Source of the DNA: Dyella thiooxydans
GTDB taxonomy: Bacteria; Pseudomonadota; Gammaproteobacteria; Xanthomonadales; Rhodanobacteraceae
NCBI RefSeq assembly: GCF_001641285.1
Contig: NZ_CP014841.1
Span: 2,976,001-3,040,000, forward strand
Direction: 5' to 3'
Length of the DNA: 64,000 nt
A model generated the notes under the pieces. The model made no database searches, had not been told where the DNA came from, and saw only the letters and a program-made list of their open reading frames with translations. Within the stretch, counting starts at the first letter, position 1; each line of letters starts with the position of its first letter. Of the stretch, positions 37,532-47,958 are shown in pieces. The translations under genes and the position numbers were made by a program.

Positions 37532-37661
37532 GGATGGCTCCCCCAGCGACATGCACAAAGATCGGATGATGCTACGGGTGACCGCGTTGCGCCAACCTCG
37601 CGCCGGTCGTCTTCGACGACATGCGGCACACTGGAGAACTCGCTTGCCGCGGAGTCGCGTG

Positions 37662-37820
37662 ATGGGTTGTCTGCCCCTGCCCCTGTTGTTTCTGGCCGGC
37701 TTCGGCCTCGGCTGGCTGATCGACGGTTCGACCGGTGCCCTGTGGGGCGCCGGCCTCGGGCTGGTGCTGGGGTTGCTGGCGATGGGCTGGCTGGTCCGGG
37801 CGATCCGCGGCCGGCGCTGA
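37662..37820 (+). CDS. Small two-helix membrane protein
   Basis: A 52-residue protein with two hydrophobic segments rich in Gly and Leu (LPLLFLAGFGLGWLIDG and WGAGLGLVLGLLAMGWLV) and a basic tail RAIRGRR. GGAG lies 7 bases before the ATG. No known family is recognised; the GxxxG spacing suggests helix packing or oligomerisation. It stands alone between divergent genes and a REP element. Confidence 0.65.
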   Translation: MGCLPLPLLFLAGFGLGWLIDGSTGALWGAGLGLVLGLLAMGWLVRAIRGRR

Positions 37821-37854
37821 CCGCCCGGAAGACCCCAGCGTCGCCACGCACCCG

Positions 37855-37934
37855 GTAGGAGCCCGCTCGCGGGCGATGCCCTTGCTCCTGATCCCCATCG
37901 AAAGAAAGAGCATCGCCTGCGAGCGGGCTCCTAC
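37855..37934. repeat. 80-bp REP element, GTAGGAGCCCGCTCGCGGGCGAT type, copy 1
   Basis: Inverted termini GTAGGAGCCCGCTCGC... and ...GCGAGCGGGCTCCTAC around a middle with CTTGCTCCTGATC and GAAAGAAAGAGCATCGCC. Nearly the same as the copy at 38097. It differs from the GCGCACCCTG subtype elsewhere in the window in the base of the stem. Confidence 0.9.
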
Positions 37935-38096
37935 GGGGATGGCGCCAGTGCACAGCGGGCGTGCAAGCCTCGAGCGTGCAGGTGGCCACCGAGAGGTCGG
38001 CCCTCCGTCTCACCGCGGCGTCCGGGCCCGGGCGGAAGCGGCAGGCACTGATCCGCCGTGACCATGGCGCTCGCAAACGGTGGTGCCCTCGCCCCG
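37935..38096 (-). pseudogene. Decayed duplicate of the 3' end of the GH3 gene
   Basis: Bases from about 37944 (GCCAGTGCACAGCGGGCGTGC, CTCGAGCGTGCAGGTGGCC, AGGTCGGCC, GCGGCGTCCG) align in the same order with the end of the GH3 gene at about 38193-38300, with a 14-base deletion and many substitutions. Together with its REP element it forms a unit of about 240 bp repeated in tandem: REP plus gene end, then REP plus gene end. The copy has no open frame of its own. Confidence 0.75.
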
Positions 38097-38176
38097 GTAG
38101 GGGCCCGCTCGCGGGCGATGCTCTTGTTCCTGATCTACATCGAAAGAAAAGGCATCGCCCGCGAGCGGGCTCCTAC
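38097..38176. repeat. 80-bp REP element, copy 2, just after the GH3 stop
   Basis: Second copy of the element at 37855; it differs by a few bases (GTAGGGGCC at the left end, GATCTACATCGAAAG in the middle). It lies 18 bases beyond the GH3 stop codon, where it could also act as a transcript-end stem. Confidence 0.9.
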
Positions 38177-38194
38177 GGGCGACGGGCGGTGGCG

Positions 38195-40459
38195 TCAGTG
38201 CGCTGCGGGCGTGCAGGCCTCGAGCGTGCAGGTGGCCGCCGGCAGGCCCACCGACAGGTCGGCCTTCAGCATCGTCGCGGCGTCCGTGCCCAGTGCGAAG
38301 CGGTAGCGGCCGGCATCGCGCGCCCAGCCACGCTTCGCCGCGTCGTAGTGCGCCAGCCGCACCGGGCTGGCCGCGACGCGCACCTCGCGGCTCTCGCCGG
38401 GCTTCAGACTCACCCGCTGCCAGCCGGCCAGCCGCCGGGTGGTGTCGCCCTGCGGCGGCGCCACGTAGAGCTGCGGCACGGCCACGCCGGCGCGCTTGCC
38501 GGTGTTGGTGACGCGCACGCTGACGCTGATCGCGCCGTCGTGGTTCTCGAGCTTCGGCGTGCCATACGCGAACGAGGTGTAAGCCAGACCGTAGCCGAAC
38601 GGGAACAGCGGCTGCAGGCCCTTCTTCTCGAACCAGCGGTAGCCGACGTCGGCGCCCTCGATGTCGTAGTCGATGTCCTGCTGCGGCTGGCCCTGCGGCG
38701 GGATGCCGATCGACGCCAGCCCGGCGCCCGGAATGCTCGGGCGCGGCAGCTGCGACTCGTCCTTCGGCCACGTCACCGGCAGGCGGCCGGACGCATCGAC
38801 CTCGCCGAACAGCACGCGGGCGATCGCCTCGCCGCCGTTGGCACCGGGGTACCAGGCCTCCAGCACGCCCTGCACCTGGTCGAGCCACGGCATCTTCACC
38901 GCACCGTTGGTCTGAAGCACCACGAGGGTGTGCGGGTTGGCCTTGGCCACCGCGGCGATCAGGGCGTCCTGGTTGCCGGGCAGGTCCATCGTCGGCACGT
39001 CGAACGACTCGGCGGTCCACTGCTCGGCGAACACGATGGCGACCTTCGACTGCGCCGCCAGCTTCGCCGCCGCGGCGATGTCCTCGCCGCTGGCGTAGGC
39101 CACCTTGCCGCCGTTGCGCTTGGCGATCGCCTGCATCGGCGAGGAGCGCTGGTACACCTTCGGACCCGGCCAGGCGGTGGGCGCCACGCCGGTGACCGGA
39201 CTGCCGCCGCGCGGCTTCACCCCTGACGAGCCGCCGCCGGTGGTCACGCCCACGTCGGCGTGGCTGCCGATCACGGCGACCTGGCCGACCGCGCCGGCCA
39301 ACGGCAGGGCGTGGTCCTGGTTGCGCAGCAGCACGATGCCTTCCTCGGCGGCCCGCTGCGACACCGTCGCGTCGGCGGCGTAGTCGATCGGTGCCACCTT
39401 CGCCGGGTGCTCGAACGCGCCCACCGCGAAGAAGCTACGGAGGATGCGGTGGACCATGTCGTCGATGCGCGACTGCGGCACCTCGCCCCTGGCCACCGCC
39501 TGGCGCAGCGGCTGGTCGAAGTACACCTGCTTGTCGAAGCGCTCGCCGGCGGACTCCTGGTCCAGCCCGGCCAGCGCCGACTTCGCCGCGCTGTGCACCG
39601 CGCCCCAGTCGGACATCACGAAGCCCGGGTACTTCCAGTCGCGCTTGAGCACCTGGTTGAGCAGCCAGTCGTTCTCGCAGGCGTAGACGCTGTTGATGCG
39701 GTTGTACGAGCACATCACCGAGCCGGGGTGACCGTCGGCGATGGCGATCTCGAAGGCGAGCAGGTCCGACTCGCGCGCGGCGGTCTCGTCGATGTTGGCG
39801 CTGAGCGTGGTGCGGTCGGTCTCCAGGTCGTTCATCGCGTAGTGCTTGACCGTGGACACCTCGTGCTCGGCCTGGATGCCGCGGATCGCCGCGCCGACGA
39901 TGGTGCCGGCCAGCAGCGGATCCTCCCCGGCGTATTCGAAGTTGCGACCGTTGCGCGGGTCGCGCGCCAGGTTCACGCCGCCGGCCAGCAGCACGCCGAA
40001 GCCCATGCGGTGCGCCTCGCGCCCGATCATCGCGCCGCCGGCGTAGGCCACCTTCGGATCGAAGCTGGCCGCCACGGCCAACCCCGCAGGCAGCGCGGTG
40101 TCGCCGTCGCCGAACAGCAGCGGGCGCGCCACGCCCTGGCCGGCGTCGGTCTCGTGGATCGCCGGCAGGCCCAGCCGAGGCATTGCCGGGATGAACCCGG
40201 CGGTGCCCAGCGAGCCGGCCGGCTTGTTGTGCTGGCCCTCGAAATCCGCACCGTATTCGCTGCGCAGCAGGCGGAACTTCTCATCCTGGGTCATCGCCTT
40301 CACCAGCAGGTCGGCGCGCTGGTCGGGCGACAGCGAAGCGTTCATCCACGGCCGGGCGACCGGGGCGTCGGCGGCCGCAACGGTGCCGGCCAGTCCAGCC
40401 AGGGAGGCGGCGATGCCGGCGGTGAGCAGGGTGCGCAGCAGGCGCGGACGGAAGGCCAT
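38195..40459 (-). CDS. GH3 beta-glucosidase (BglX-like)
   Basis: A 754-residue secreted glycoside hydrolase. Signal peptide [20 protein letters not shown]..., catalytic barrel with [22 protein letters not shown] and the nucleophile Asp in [12 protein letters not shown], the sandwich domain ([16 protein letters not shown]) and a C-terminal fibronectin-III-like domain ([15 protein letters not shown]). It cleaves terminal beta-glucosyl or related units. AAGGAGG precedes the ATG. It ends in a Cys pair ([13 protein letters not shown]). It is separate from the LacI-controlled locus: no TGACAGC operator is seen before it. Confidence 0.93.
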   Translation of the reverse strand: MAFRPRLLRTLLTAGIAASLAGLAGTVAAADAPVARPWMNASLSPDQRADLLVKAMTQDEKFRLLRSEYGADFEGQHNKPAGSLGTAGFIPAMPRLGLPAIHETDAGQGVARPLLFGDGDTALPAGLAVAASFDPKVAYAGGAMIGREAHRMGFGVLLAGGVNLARDPRNGRNFEYAGEDPLLAGTIVGAAIRGIQAEHEVSTVKHYAMNDLETDRTTLSANIDETAARESDLLAFEIAIADGHPGSVMCSYNRINSVYACENDWLLNQVLKRDWKYPGFVMSDWGAVHSAAKSALAGLDQESAGERFDKQVYFDQPLRQAVARGEVPQSRIDDMVHRILRSFFAVGAFEHPAKVAPIDYAADATVSQRAAEEGIVLLRNQDHALPLAGAVGQVAVIGSHADVGVTTGGGSSGVKPRGGSPVTGVAPTAWPGPKVYQRSSPMQAIAKRNGGKVAYASGEDIAAAAKLAAQSKVAIVFAEQWTAESFDVPTMDLPGNQDALIAAVAKANPHTLVVLQTNGAVKMPWLDQVQGVLEAWYPGANGGEAIARVLFGEVDASGRLPVTWPKDESQLPRPSIPGAGLASIGIPPQGQPQQDIDYDIEGADVGYRWFEKKGLQPLFPFGYGLAYTSFAYGTPKLENHDGAISVSVRVTNTGKRAGVAVPQLYVAPPQGDTTRRLAGWQRVSLKPGESREVRVAASPVRLAHYDAAKRGWARDAGRYRFALGTDAATMLKADLSVGLPAATCTLEACTPAAH

Positions 40460-40657
40460 GGAATTCCTCCTTGGGCAGGGAAGCGGGACGGGGGCGGGGC
40501 GACCCGCCGAGCATGTGCAAAGCGTGTCGCAAGCACAAGGCGCGCGGGCGCAAGCCGTGCATCGCGTCTCCTGCGACGGCCGCTTGCCACGCTTCGCGGC
40601 AAGCCCTATATCCAGCGGGTGACGCCCACCGCTTCCGCCGCCCCGTCGAGGCCGGAC

Positions 40658-43600
40658 ATGGACACCCTGCTCGCCGACTTCCACCCCGCCGTCGCGGCCT
40701 GGTTCCGTGGCCGCTTCGCCGCGCCCACCGCGGCGCAGGCGGCGGCGTGGCCGGCGATCCGCCGTGGCGAGCACACCCTGGTCGCCGCGCCGACCGGTTC
40801 GGGCAAGACGCTGACCGCCTTCCTCGCCGCCATCGATGCGCTGGTGCGCGAGGGCGTGGCGCACGGCGGTGCGCTGCCGGACGAGACGCGGGTGGTCTAC
40901 GTGTCGCCGCTGAAGGCGCTGTCGAACGACATCCAGGTCAACCTGGAGGCGCCGCTGGAAGGCATCCGCGCCGAGCTGGAAGCCGCCGGCCTGCCGGAGG
41001 TGGCGATCCGCACCGCGGTGCGCACCGGCGACACGCCGCAGGCCGCGCGCAACCTGATGCGCAAGCACCCGCCGCACATCCTGGTCACCACGCCGGAGTC
41101 GCTCTACATCCTGCTCGGCTCGGCCTCCGGCCGCGAGGCGCTGAAGCACGTGCGCGAGGTGATCGTCGACGAGATCCACGCCGTGGCGGCCAGCAAGCGC
41201 GGCGCGCACCTGGCGCTGAGCCTGGAACGGCTGGAAGCGCTGTGCCAGCGGCCGCTGCTGCGCATCGGCCTGTCCGCCACGCAGAGGCCGATCGAGTCGG
41301 TGGCACGTTTCCTGGTCGGCGAGGGCGAACGCGCCGCGCTGGCACCACTGGCCGACGACACCGCGCCGAACGCTGCAGCTACACCCGCCTGCACCATCAT
41401 CGACATCGGCCACAGCCGCCCGCGCGACCTCGCCATCGAGGTGCCGCCGGTGCCGCTGGAAGCGGTGATGTCCAACGACACCTGGGCGCTGGTCTACGAC
41501 CGCCTCGCCGCGCTGGCCGAGGCGCACCGCACCACGCTGATCTTCGTCAACACGCGGCGGATGGCCGAGCGCGCCGCGCGGCACCTGTCCGAGCGGTTGG
41601 GCAAGGAGCTGGTGGCCGCGCATCACGGCAGCCTGTCGCGCGAGCAGCGGCTGGACGCCGAGCAGCGGCTCAAGCGCGGCGAGCTGCGCACGCTGGTCGC
41701 CACCGCCTCGCTGGAACTGGGCATCGACATCGGCGACGTCGACCTGGTCTGCCAGCTCGGCTCGCCGCGCTCGATCGCCGCCTTCCTGCAGCGCGCCGGG
41801 CGCAGCGGCCATGCGGTCGGCGGCACGCCGAAGGCACGGCTGTTCGCCACCTCGCGCGACGACCTGGTGGAATGCGCGGCCCTGCTCGACTGCGTGCGCC
41901 GCGGCGAACTGGACACCCTGGTGCAGCCGCCGCAGCCGCTGGACGTGCTGGCGCAGCAGATCGTCGCCGAGGTCGCCTGCACCGAGTGGGACGAGGACGC
42001 GCTGTACGCGCTGGTGCGCCGCGCGCATCCGTACCGCGCGCTGGCGCGCAAGGATTTCGACGCCATCGTGCGCATGCTCGCCGACGGCTTCACCACCCGC
42101 CGCGGCGCGCGCGCCGCCTACCTGCACCGCGATGCCGTGCACAAGCAGCTGCGCGGCCGGCGCGGCGCGCGGCTCACCGCCGTCACCTCCGGCGGCACCA
42201 TCCCCGACACCGCCGACTACCTGGTGGTGCTGGAACCGCAGGCGACCATCGTCGGCACCGTCAACGAGGACTTCGCCATCGAAAGCCTCGCCGGCGACGT
42301 ATTCCAGCTCGGCAACACCAGCTACCGCATCCAGCGCGTGGAGCCGGGCAAGCTGCGGGTGGAAGACGCCAAGGGCGTGCCGCCGAACATCCCGTTCTGG
42401 CTGGGCGAGGCGCCCGGGCGCAGCGACGAACTGTCCTTCGGCGTGTCGCGCCTGCGCGAAGAAATCAACGCGCGACTGGGCGAAGCCCCCGTAGGAGCGC
42501 ACCCTGTGCGCGACAGCTTTTCGGCCGAACACGCATCAGAGCGTTCGCGCACAGGGTGCGCTCCTACGTGGCTGCGCGACACCCTGGGCCTGAACGAATC
42601 CGCCGCCCAGCAGCTGGCCGACTATCTCGCCCGCGCCAAGGCCGCGCTGGGCGAACTGCCCACGCAGTCCACCATCGTCTTCGAGCGCTTCTTCGACGAA
42701 TCCGGCGGCACCCAGCTGGTGATCCACACGCCCTACGGCAGCCGGCTCAACCGCGCCTGGGGGCTGGCGCTGCGCAAGCGCTTCTGCCGCCAGTTCAACT
42801 TCGAGCTGCAGGCGGCGGCCACCGAGGACGCGATCGTGCTGTCGCTGTCCACCAGCCACAGCTTTCCGCTGATCGAGGTGGCGCATTACCTGCACTCGTC
42901 CAGCGCCGAGCACGTGCTGACCCAGGCACTGCTGGATGCGCCGCTGTTCCCCACGCGCTGGCGCTGGGCCGCGGTCACCGCGCTGGCGCTGCCGCGCTTC
43001 GCCGGCGGCAAGAAGGTGCCGCCGCAACTGCAGCGCATGAAGAGCGAGGACCTGCTCGCCACCGTGTTCCCCGACCAGGTCGCCTGCCTGGAGAACATCG
43101 TCGGCGAGCGCGAAGTGCCCGACCACCCGCTGGTCACCCAGACCCTGCACGACTGCCTGCGCGAGGCGATGGACACCGACGGCCTGCTCGCCCTGCTGCG
43201 CGGCATGGAAGAGGGCCGCATCAAAGTGATCGCGCGCGACCTGGCCGCGCCCAGCCCGCTGGCCAGCGAAGTGCTCACCGCCGCGCCCTACGCCTTCCTC
43301 GACGACGCGCCGCTGGAGGAACGCCGCACCCAGGCCGTGCAGGCGCGCCGCTGGGGCGACGTGGAAGACGCCGACGACCTCGGCCGGCTCGATCCCGACG
43401 CCATCGCCGCGGTGCGCGAGGAAGCCTGGCCGCAGGTGCGCGACGCCGACGAGATGCACGACGCGCTGACCGTGCTCGGCGGCATCACCGATGCCGAAGT
43501 CGCGGCCAACGCCGGCTGGGACGCGCACCTGCGCGCGCTGGCCAAGGCGCATCGCGCCACGCGCCTGAACCTCATGCCGGACGCCGCTATCTGGGTCGCC

Positions 43601-45130
43601 GCCGAACGCCTGCCGCTGTGGCAGGCCGTGCATCCGCACGCCACGCGGCAACCGGCCATCGACGCCCCCACCGAATACACGGCGCAAACCTGGACACCCG
43701 AAGACGCCCTGCGCGAGCTGCTGCGCGGTCGACTCGGCGGCCTGGGTCCGACCCCGGTGCCGCCGCTGGCCGCCGCGCTGGGCGTGGACACCGGCGACGT
43801 CGAGCTGGCGCTGATCCGCCTGCAGTCCGAGGGCTACGTGATGCAGGGGCACTTCAGCCCCGACGCGCCCGCCATCGAATGGTGCGAGCGCCACCTGCTG
43901 GCGCGCATCCACCGCTACACGCTGGGCCGGCTGCGCCGCGAGATCGCCCCGGTGAGCCGGCGCGACTTCCTGCGCTTCCTGTTCGACTGGCAGCACGTCA
44001 CCCCGGCCACGCGCATGAGCGGCCCGGACGCGCTGCCCGCCGTGCTGGCGCAACTGGAAGGCTACGAAGCCGCCGCCGGCGCCTGGGAAGCCGAGCTGCT
44101 GCCCGCCCGCCTCGACGACTACGGCAGCCGCTGGCTGGACGAGCAATGCCGCGCCGGTCGCATCGGCTGGAGCCGGCTGCGCCCCGGCGGCAGCGGAGGC
44201 GGACCGGTGCGCGCCACGCCCATCGTGCTGCTGCCGCGACGGCAGATGGGCGTGTGGGCCGCGGTCGCGGAGCGCGACGACGCCGACGCACCCGCGCTGT
44301 CCTCCCGCGCGCAGGCGGTGGCCGATGCGCTGCGCGACGAGGGCGCGCTGTTCTTCGACGAACTGATGGCCGGCACCCGCCTGCTGCGCACCGAGCTGGA
44401 AGACGCGCTGGGCGAGCTGGTCGCCGCCGGCCGCGTCACCGCCGACAGCTTCGCCGGCCTGCGCGCCCTGCTGCTGCCCGCGGCCAAGCGCGACAACCCG
44501 CGCCATCGACGCGTGCGCCACCAAAACATGAGCACCCTCGAAGACGCCGGCCGCTGGGCGCTGGTGCGCGCCCGCGCACCGCGCGAGGCCAGCGACGAAG
44601 CGCACCGCCGCGAACAGGTCGAGCACGTCGCCCGCACCCTGCTGCAACGCTACGGCGTGGTGTTCTGGAAACTGCTGGAACGCGAAGCCGCCTGGCTGCC
44701 GAGCTGGCGCGAACTGCGCCACGTCTACCAGCGGCTGGAAGCGCGCGGCGAAATCCGCGGTGGTCGCTTCGTCGACGGCCTGGTCGGCGAACAGTTCGCC
44801 CTGCCCGACGCCATCCCCGCCCTGCGATCCATCGCCCGCCGCGAAGCGGCCGGCGAACTCGTCGTCATCAGCGGCTGCGACCCGCTCAACCTCACCGGCA
44901 ACGTGCTCGCCGGCGAGCGCATCCCCGCCGTGATCGGCACGCGCATCCTGTTCGAGGATGGCGTGGCGGTAGCCGCGTGGGTGAGTGGCAAGGTGCAGTG
45001 GTTGGTGGAGGGGGATGGGGGGAAGCAGTTGCGGTGGAGCGAGGCGGTGAGTGTTAAGGGCTCTGCTAGTCGTGGCTGGCCAGCTGAAACGCAATCCAAA
45101 CACACGTCGCGAGCACGATCCGGGAAGTGA
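40658..45130 (+). CDS. lhr: Lhr-type large DEAD/DEAH helicase
   Basis: A 1490-residue ATP-dependent helicase of the Lhr family, linked to DNA repair and RNA processing. Motifs: [14 protein letters not shown] (Walker A), [20 protein letters not shown] (DEIH box), [41 protein letters not shown] and [12 protein letters not shown], followed by the winged-helix and long C-terminal region ([35 protein letters not shown]). Residues 612-637 are encoded by a REP element inserted in frame. ATG 40658 has GAGG 7 bases upstream; GTG 40619 is possible. The last 25 or so codons are low in similarity to what I expect of the family and border the accessory island. Confidence 0.93.
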   Translation: MDTLLADFHPAVAAWFRGRFAAPTAAQAAAWPAIRRGEHTLVAAPTGSGKTLTAFLAAIDALVREGVAHGGALPDETRVVYVSPLKALSNDIQVNLEAPLEGIRAELEAAGLPEVAIRTAVRTGDTPQAARNLMRKHPPHILVTTPESLYILLGSASGREALKHVREVIVDEIHAVAASKRGAHLALSLERLEALCQRPLLRIGLSATQRPIESVARFLVGEGERAALAPLADDTAPNAAATPACTIIDIGHSRPRDLAIEVPPVPLEAVMSNDTWALVYDRLAALAEAHRTTLIFVNTRRMAERAARHLSERLGKELVAAHHGSLSREQRLDAEQRLKRGELRTLVATASLELGIDIGDVDLVCQLGSPRSIAAFLQRAGRSGHAVGGTPKARLFATSRDDLVECAALLDCVRRGELDTLVQPPQPLDVLAQQIVAEVACTEWDEDALYALVRRAHPYRALARKDFDAIVRMLADGFTTRRGARAAYLHRDAVHKQLRGRRGARLTAVTSGGTIPDTADYLVVLEPQATIVGTVNEDFAIESLAGDVFQLGNTSYRIQRVEPGKLRVEDAKGVPPNIPFWLGEAPGRSDELSFGVSRLREEINARLGEAPVGAHPVRDSFSAEHASERSRTGCAPTWLRDTLGLNESAAQQLADYLARAKAALGELPTQSTIVFERFFDESGGTQLVIHTPYGSRLNRAWGLALRKRFCRQFNFELQAAATEDAIVLSLSTSHSFPLIEVAHYLHSSSAEHVLTQALLDAPLFPTRWRWAAVTALALPRFAGGKKVPPQLQRMKSEDLLATVFPDQVACLENIVGEREVPDHPLVTQTLHDCLREAMDTDGLLALLRGMEEGRIKVIARDLAAPSPLASEVLTAAPYAFLDDAPLEERRTQAVQARRWGDVEDADDLGRLDPDAIAAVREEAWPQVRDADEMHDALTVLGGITDAEVAANAGWDAHLRALAKAHRATRLNLMPDAAIWVAAERLPLWQAVHPHATRQPAIDAPTEYTAQTWTPEDALRELLRGRLGGLGPTPVPPLAAALGVDTGDVELALIRLQSEGYVMQGHFSPDAPAIEWCERHLLARIHRYTLGRLRREIAPVSRRDFLRFLFDWQHVTPATRMSGPDALPAVLAQLEGYEAAAGAWEAELLPARLDDYGSRWLDEQCRAGRIGWSRLRPGGSGGGPVRATPIVLLPRRQMGVWAAVAERDDADAPALSSRAQAVADALRDEGALFFDELMAGTRLLRTELEDALGELVAAGRVTADSFAGLRALLLPAAKRDNPRHRRVRHQNMSTLEDAGRWALVRARAPREASDEAHRREQVEHVARTLLQRYGVVFWKLLEREAAWLPSWRELRHVYQRLEARGEIRGGRFVDGLVGEQFALPDAIPALRSIARREAAGELVVISGCDPLNLTGNVLAGERIPAVIGTRILFEDGVAVAAWVSGKVQWLVEGDGGKQLRWSEAVSVKGSASRGWPAETQSKHTSRARSGK
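42491..42567. repeat. 77-bp REP element inserted in frame within the lhr gene
   Basis: Perfect 23-bp inverted termini beginning GTAGGAGCGCACCCTGTGCG and ending CACAGGGTGCGCTCCTAC, same length and type as the element at 24581. It is read through as residues 612-637 of the helicase ([20 protein letters not shown], then TGCAPT) with no stop or frameshift. Confidence 0.95.
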
Positions 45131-45171
45131 CCCTGACCTCGTCCGGCTGGACTAGGGTCCCTGCTCGTCTC

Positions 45172-45750
45172 TTATGGGCGCGGCAGCCATCCCTGCCGAC
45201 GAATCGCCTGCGCGATGAGTGGTGCCTTCTTCTCGATGACTGCCAGCGGAGTCCCCGCTTCGTACATCTCAAGCCACGCGCGCCGCTGTTTGATCACGCG
45301 CTCGTCATCGCGCAATGGCAGTTTGCTTATTGTGTATTCGGCGCGCCCCTGTAGCGCCGGAGGCACTGCATCCGTCAAGCGCAACTGCAGGGACGGCAAG
45401 ACAACCTCGAACCAATCCGCCTGCACTTCGAAAGGATCCAGCAAACTTGATGATGCGTGCTTGTTTTTGCTGCTGTTAAACCAACCCTCTACGTAACGGT
45501 AATTCGACCACTCATAGGCCTTGCTGCGATCTTCATCGCAGCTAACAAAATGATCTACTGTCCCGCTTGAAATCCACATGGCACCGTAGCCACAACGTTC
45601 TCCAAAACCTGCGGCCAAATCCAGACGAAAGGGGGACCATTTGTCAGCTGGTCGCCCCGTGGGGTGCGTCGCTAGCCAAGCATTTCCTGGAGTTCTGCAT
45701 TTCGCATCAAAATCGTCGGGTTCGGGAATTGGATTGGCAACAGGGATCAT
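45172..45750 (-). CDS. HNH-like nuclease, possible PtuB of a Septu-type system
   Basis: A 192-residue protein. GTVDHFVSCDEDRSKAYEWS, NYRYVEGWFNSSKN and SSLLDPFEVQ fit the beta-beta-alpha order of HNH nucleases of the PtuB kind, where a VDHF, a W-x-N and an N-x-x-K precede LDP. The usual CxxC zinc pair is degenerate (ERCGYGAMW). The ATG overlaps the stop of the ATPase gene (ATGA), so the two are made together, as in Septu defence systems. Base composition is lower in GC than the neighbours, which suggests acquisition. Nuclease activity is inferred. Confidence 0.65.
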   Translation of the reverse strand: MIPVANPIPEPDDFDAKCRTPGNAWLATHPTGRPADKWSPFRLDLAAGFGERCGYGAMWISSGTVDHFVSCDEDRSKAYEWSNYRYVEGWFNSSKNKHASSSLLDPFEVQADWFEVVLPSLQLRLTDAVPPALQGRAEYTISKLPLRDDERVIKQRRAWLEMYEAGTPLAVIEKKAPLIAQAIRRQGWLPRP

Positions 45751-47042
45751 GCCGGACCCTCGCCTGCTGTCGTCGCTTCTCGCGCATCGGACCACACGAT
45801 CCAGCGCGGCCAAAAGTGATCGCCACCAGGGAGCGTGCGCTCAAGAGCCTGATGAATTTTCTCCTTCGAATTTAAGACTTCTGGGAGCTTGCCGACGTCG
45901 TCACGCATGAACGCTTCAGCAGCTTCGATCGCTTGCTCGGCTTCGACCGAGCGCGCCTGTCGTAAGCCAAAGGCATCTGAGACAAGCCAATTAACTACGT
46001 CTCCTTGCTTAGCCCAAACTTCTTGCGTGATGCATGCCTGACCATCGCGCAATGCGATGCCGAATACTGCATCTTGCGACTCGTCGAAGGTGGGTTCCGC
46101 CGAAGCCAAAATAAGTGGAGAGTGGGTCGCCAGAATTACTTGTACGGGCACCTGTTGGTCAGTCAATGCTTGCATGACGCTTAGCAGAGCCGGCACGATC
46201 CGCCGCTGCCACTGGGGATGCAGGTGGCATTCGATCTCATCGATCAGGAAAACAATTTCGCGTGCGGGGGGCTTCCCGATCTGCTCGCTTGCTAGTCGGT
46301 GCTCGCGCCATGTCCAAACAAGGAGATACGCGAGGGCCGCGATACGGCGCATGCCTGCCGAGGCATGGATAAGCGCTACGCTCTGACCGTAAGGCATCTT
46401 TAGGGAGGGGTAGTCGGTTACATCCAAGCCGATTCGAACTGGTTCTCCAGGTGCTAGTACCTCTTCGTCAGATGGTGAGAGGGCTTTGAGCACCTTTATC
46501 AAATCAGCAAAAGCTGGGTCCCGTCCCTTCTGCCAGAGCACCCAATCCTGAATCAGGCCATTGCAGTGGCGTGTCCCGTCATTTCCAACCAGCCCCTTCC
46601 ACACCTGCTCAGGCGTGAAATCGAACGAGCGGAGCCGCTCTCGGTTCAAAGCATCCTCTTTGGAACTCCAATAGTTGCGCGAGGGATCCCAAACCGAAAA
46701 ACTCCCGTCCACTCCTGCATAGATAACCACACCTGGGATAGGGGGGCGCCCCTGTTTCGTAGGCCACAGCTGATATTCTCGCTTGAACGTACTCGTCTCT
46801 TTAAAGTCGCCCGGAGTCGCCTTTGAATAGGCGTAGTCGATACTTGCAAGCTCTACTCCGCGTCGCGGAACCGCTGGCGAGTTACGCGCCCACGTCCGGG
46901 TCAGCGCCCACCAAGCGATGTCGAGCAAGAAACTCTTACCAAGCCCGTTGTCCCCGGTGATGAAGTTCAGCCGTGGGGCAAACTCCACCGGCCCAAACAA
47001 CTCGGCCGGCCCGACTCCCTTGAGTTTCAATGACTTCAACAT
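45747..47042 (-). CDS. AAA/ABC-type ATPase, possible PtuA of a Septu-type system
   Basis: A 431-residue ATPase of the SMC/OLD-like kind: FITGDNGLGKSFLLDIAWWA (Walker A), IHASAGMRRIAALAYLLVW (signature region), IVFLIDEIECHLHPQWQRRI (Walker B) and VILATHSPLILASA (switch His). This domain order is that of PtuA-type sensor ATPases that act with an HNH partner to stop phage. The ATG at 47042 starts directly with LKSLKLKGVGPAELFGPVEF. No reverse transcriptase or other partner is seen. The coding sequence is visibly richer in A/T than the flanking genes. Without homology searches the assignment to Septu is a strong guess. Confidence 0.75.
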   Translation of the reverse strand: MLKSLKLKGVGPAELFGPVEFAPRLNFITGDNGLGKSFLLDIAWWALTRTWARNSPAVPRRGVELASIDYAYSKATPGDFKETSTFKREYQLWPTKQGRPPIPGVVIYAGVDGSFSVWDPSRNYWSSKEDALNRERLRSFDFTPEQVWKGLVGNDGTRHCNGLIQDWVLWQKGRDPAFADLIKVLKALSPSDEEVLAPGEPVRIGLDVTDYPSLKMPYGQSVALIHASAGMRRIAALAYLLVWTWREHRLASEQIGKPPAREIVFLIDEIECHLHPQWQRRIVPALLSVMQALTDQQVPVQVILATHSPLILASAEPTFDESQDAVFGIALRDGQACITQEVWAKQGDVVNWLVSDAFGLRQARSVEAEQAIEAAEAFMRDDVGKLPEVLNSKEKIHQALERTLPGGDHFWPRWIVWSDAREATTAGEGPA

Positions 47043-47071
47043 GAACCATGCCTTCTAGGTAGGGGGAAACA

Positions 47072-47089
47072 GGGGTCAAAGTGCACTTT
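47072..47089. repeat. Dispersed repeat 'ggggtcaaagtgcacttt', copy 1
   Basis: GGGGTCAAAGTGCACTTT, then CGAGCCACCGAAGCGAA. It lies between the ATPase start and the exported-protein gene. Related copies occur at 47817, 48955, 50524, 50986, 51024 and 52369. Confidence 0.7.
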
Positions 47090-47163
47090 CGAGCCACCGA
47101 AGCGAACCTTGCCAGGTCCACTGTGGCAAGCGGAACTTCGGCGCAGCAACCCAGGAAAAGGTC

Positions 47164-47802
47164 ATGGATGCGCGACGAGTTGCCCTTCTCTCTGCCCTGA
47201 TAGCCTTGCTCTGCGGCCTGTTGGTCGCAGCGCCTATCGTGACCCATTCGACTCGGGAACGTGAAGCCTACGAAGAAGCTGTTCGAGCTGAAGCCGCTCG
47301 GATGGCATCGGCCCTCAGCCCCTGCGCGCCGGAAACACTTCAAGGGCTGACGATCGCGCCCGCGACGCCACCCGGCCAGGTCGCGGTCACCGTGCTCCGC
47401 TTCCCGGCCTTCTCGAGTCCAACGGCGGTGCGCATCTCGGGCGGCCGGATCGAACGTCTGGAGCTCGCATGGGTTCAGGCGGGTACCGGTCAGGACGGTC
47501 ATTTTGAGGCTACGAGGCTGGGTTATGCAGCGCTTTCGCCCCGCCTGGCGCAGCGACTGGTGGCCCAGGTCCGTGCGGACGTATCCCAGGCGGCAGCTCC
47601 TCGATCATTAGGGGTGGATGGAGCGACCTTCTACTTCCTGGTGACCGGTGCGGGGTGCGGATCGACGTGGGGCCCGAGGGCGGACTCCCGCGCGGGCCGG
47701 CTGGTAAGTCTCGCTGAGGCCTTGTCAGCCTATGTGGGACCGGGTGGTGGCGACCCCAAACCCATCGAGGCTGCTCTAGAGACTCTTGAACACCAGGGAT
47801 GA
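47164..47802 (+). CDS. Uncharacterised membrane-anchored protein
   Basis: A 212-residue protein with a single N-terminal hydrophobic segment (VALLSALIALLCGLLVAAPI) after a short basic start, then a periplasmic region with two Cys (SPCAPETL and GAGCGSTW) that could pair. AGGAAAAGG precedes the ATG. No family is recognised. GC content is back to the chromosomal level, unlike the neighbouring ATPase/HNH pair. It is flanked on both sides by copies of the dispersed repeat. Confidence 0.65.
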   Translation: MDARRVALLSALIALLCGLLVAAPIVTHSTREREAYEEAVRAEAARMASALSPCAPETLQGLTIAPATPPGQVAVTVLRFPAFSSPTAVRISGGRIERLELAWVQAGTGQDGHFEATRLGYAALSPRLAQRLVAQVRADVSQAAAPRSLGVDGATFYFLVTGAGCGSTWGPRADSRAGRLVSLAEALSAYVGPGGGDPKPIEAALETLEHQG

Positions 47803-47816
47803 GCGACCCAGAAACA

Positions 47817-47940
47817 GGGGTCAGAGTGCACTTTTCGGGCGATGAGGCAGCGGGCCCGCGAAGGTAATCCGAGCCGTGCCCGAGCTTGATCGGTCGTGGC
47901 CGCGGTTTGGCCGACCTTCGGCTGTCGTTCCCTGGTGGAT
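47817..47940. repeat. About 120-bp dispersed element, copy A
   Basis: Begins GGGGTCAGAGTGCACTTTTC and runs on through GAGCTTGATCGGTCGTGG and CCGACCTTCGGCTGTCGT to CCTGGTGG. It aligns over its length with 52369-52485 (GAGCAGAGCGCACTTTTC, AAGCCTGATCGGTACCGG, GATCTTCGGTTGTTGTCT, CAGCTGG). Such sequences recur in Xanthomonadales genomes near REP-associated transposase genes, as far as I recall. Confidence 0.7.
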
Positions 47941-47958
47941 GGTTCAAGGGCGCGCGCC

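Noticed and set aside
38195-42532. Minus-strand frame that joins the GH3 gene to sequence antisense to the helicase gene
   Set aside because: The GH3 protein has its own ribosome site and signal peptide at 40459; the part beyond is low-complexity antisense to lhr.
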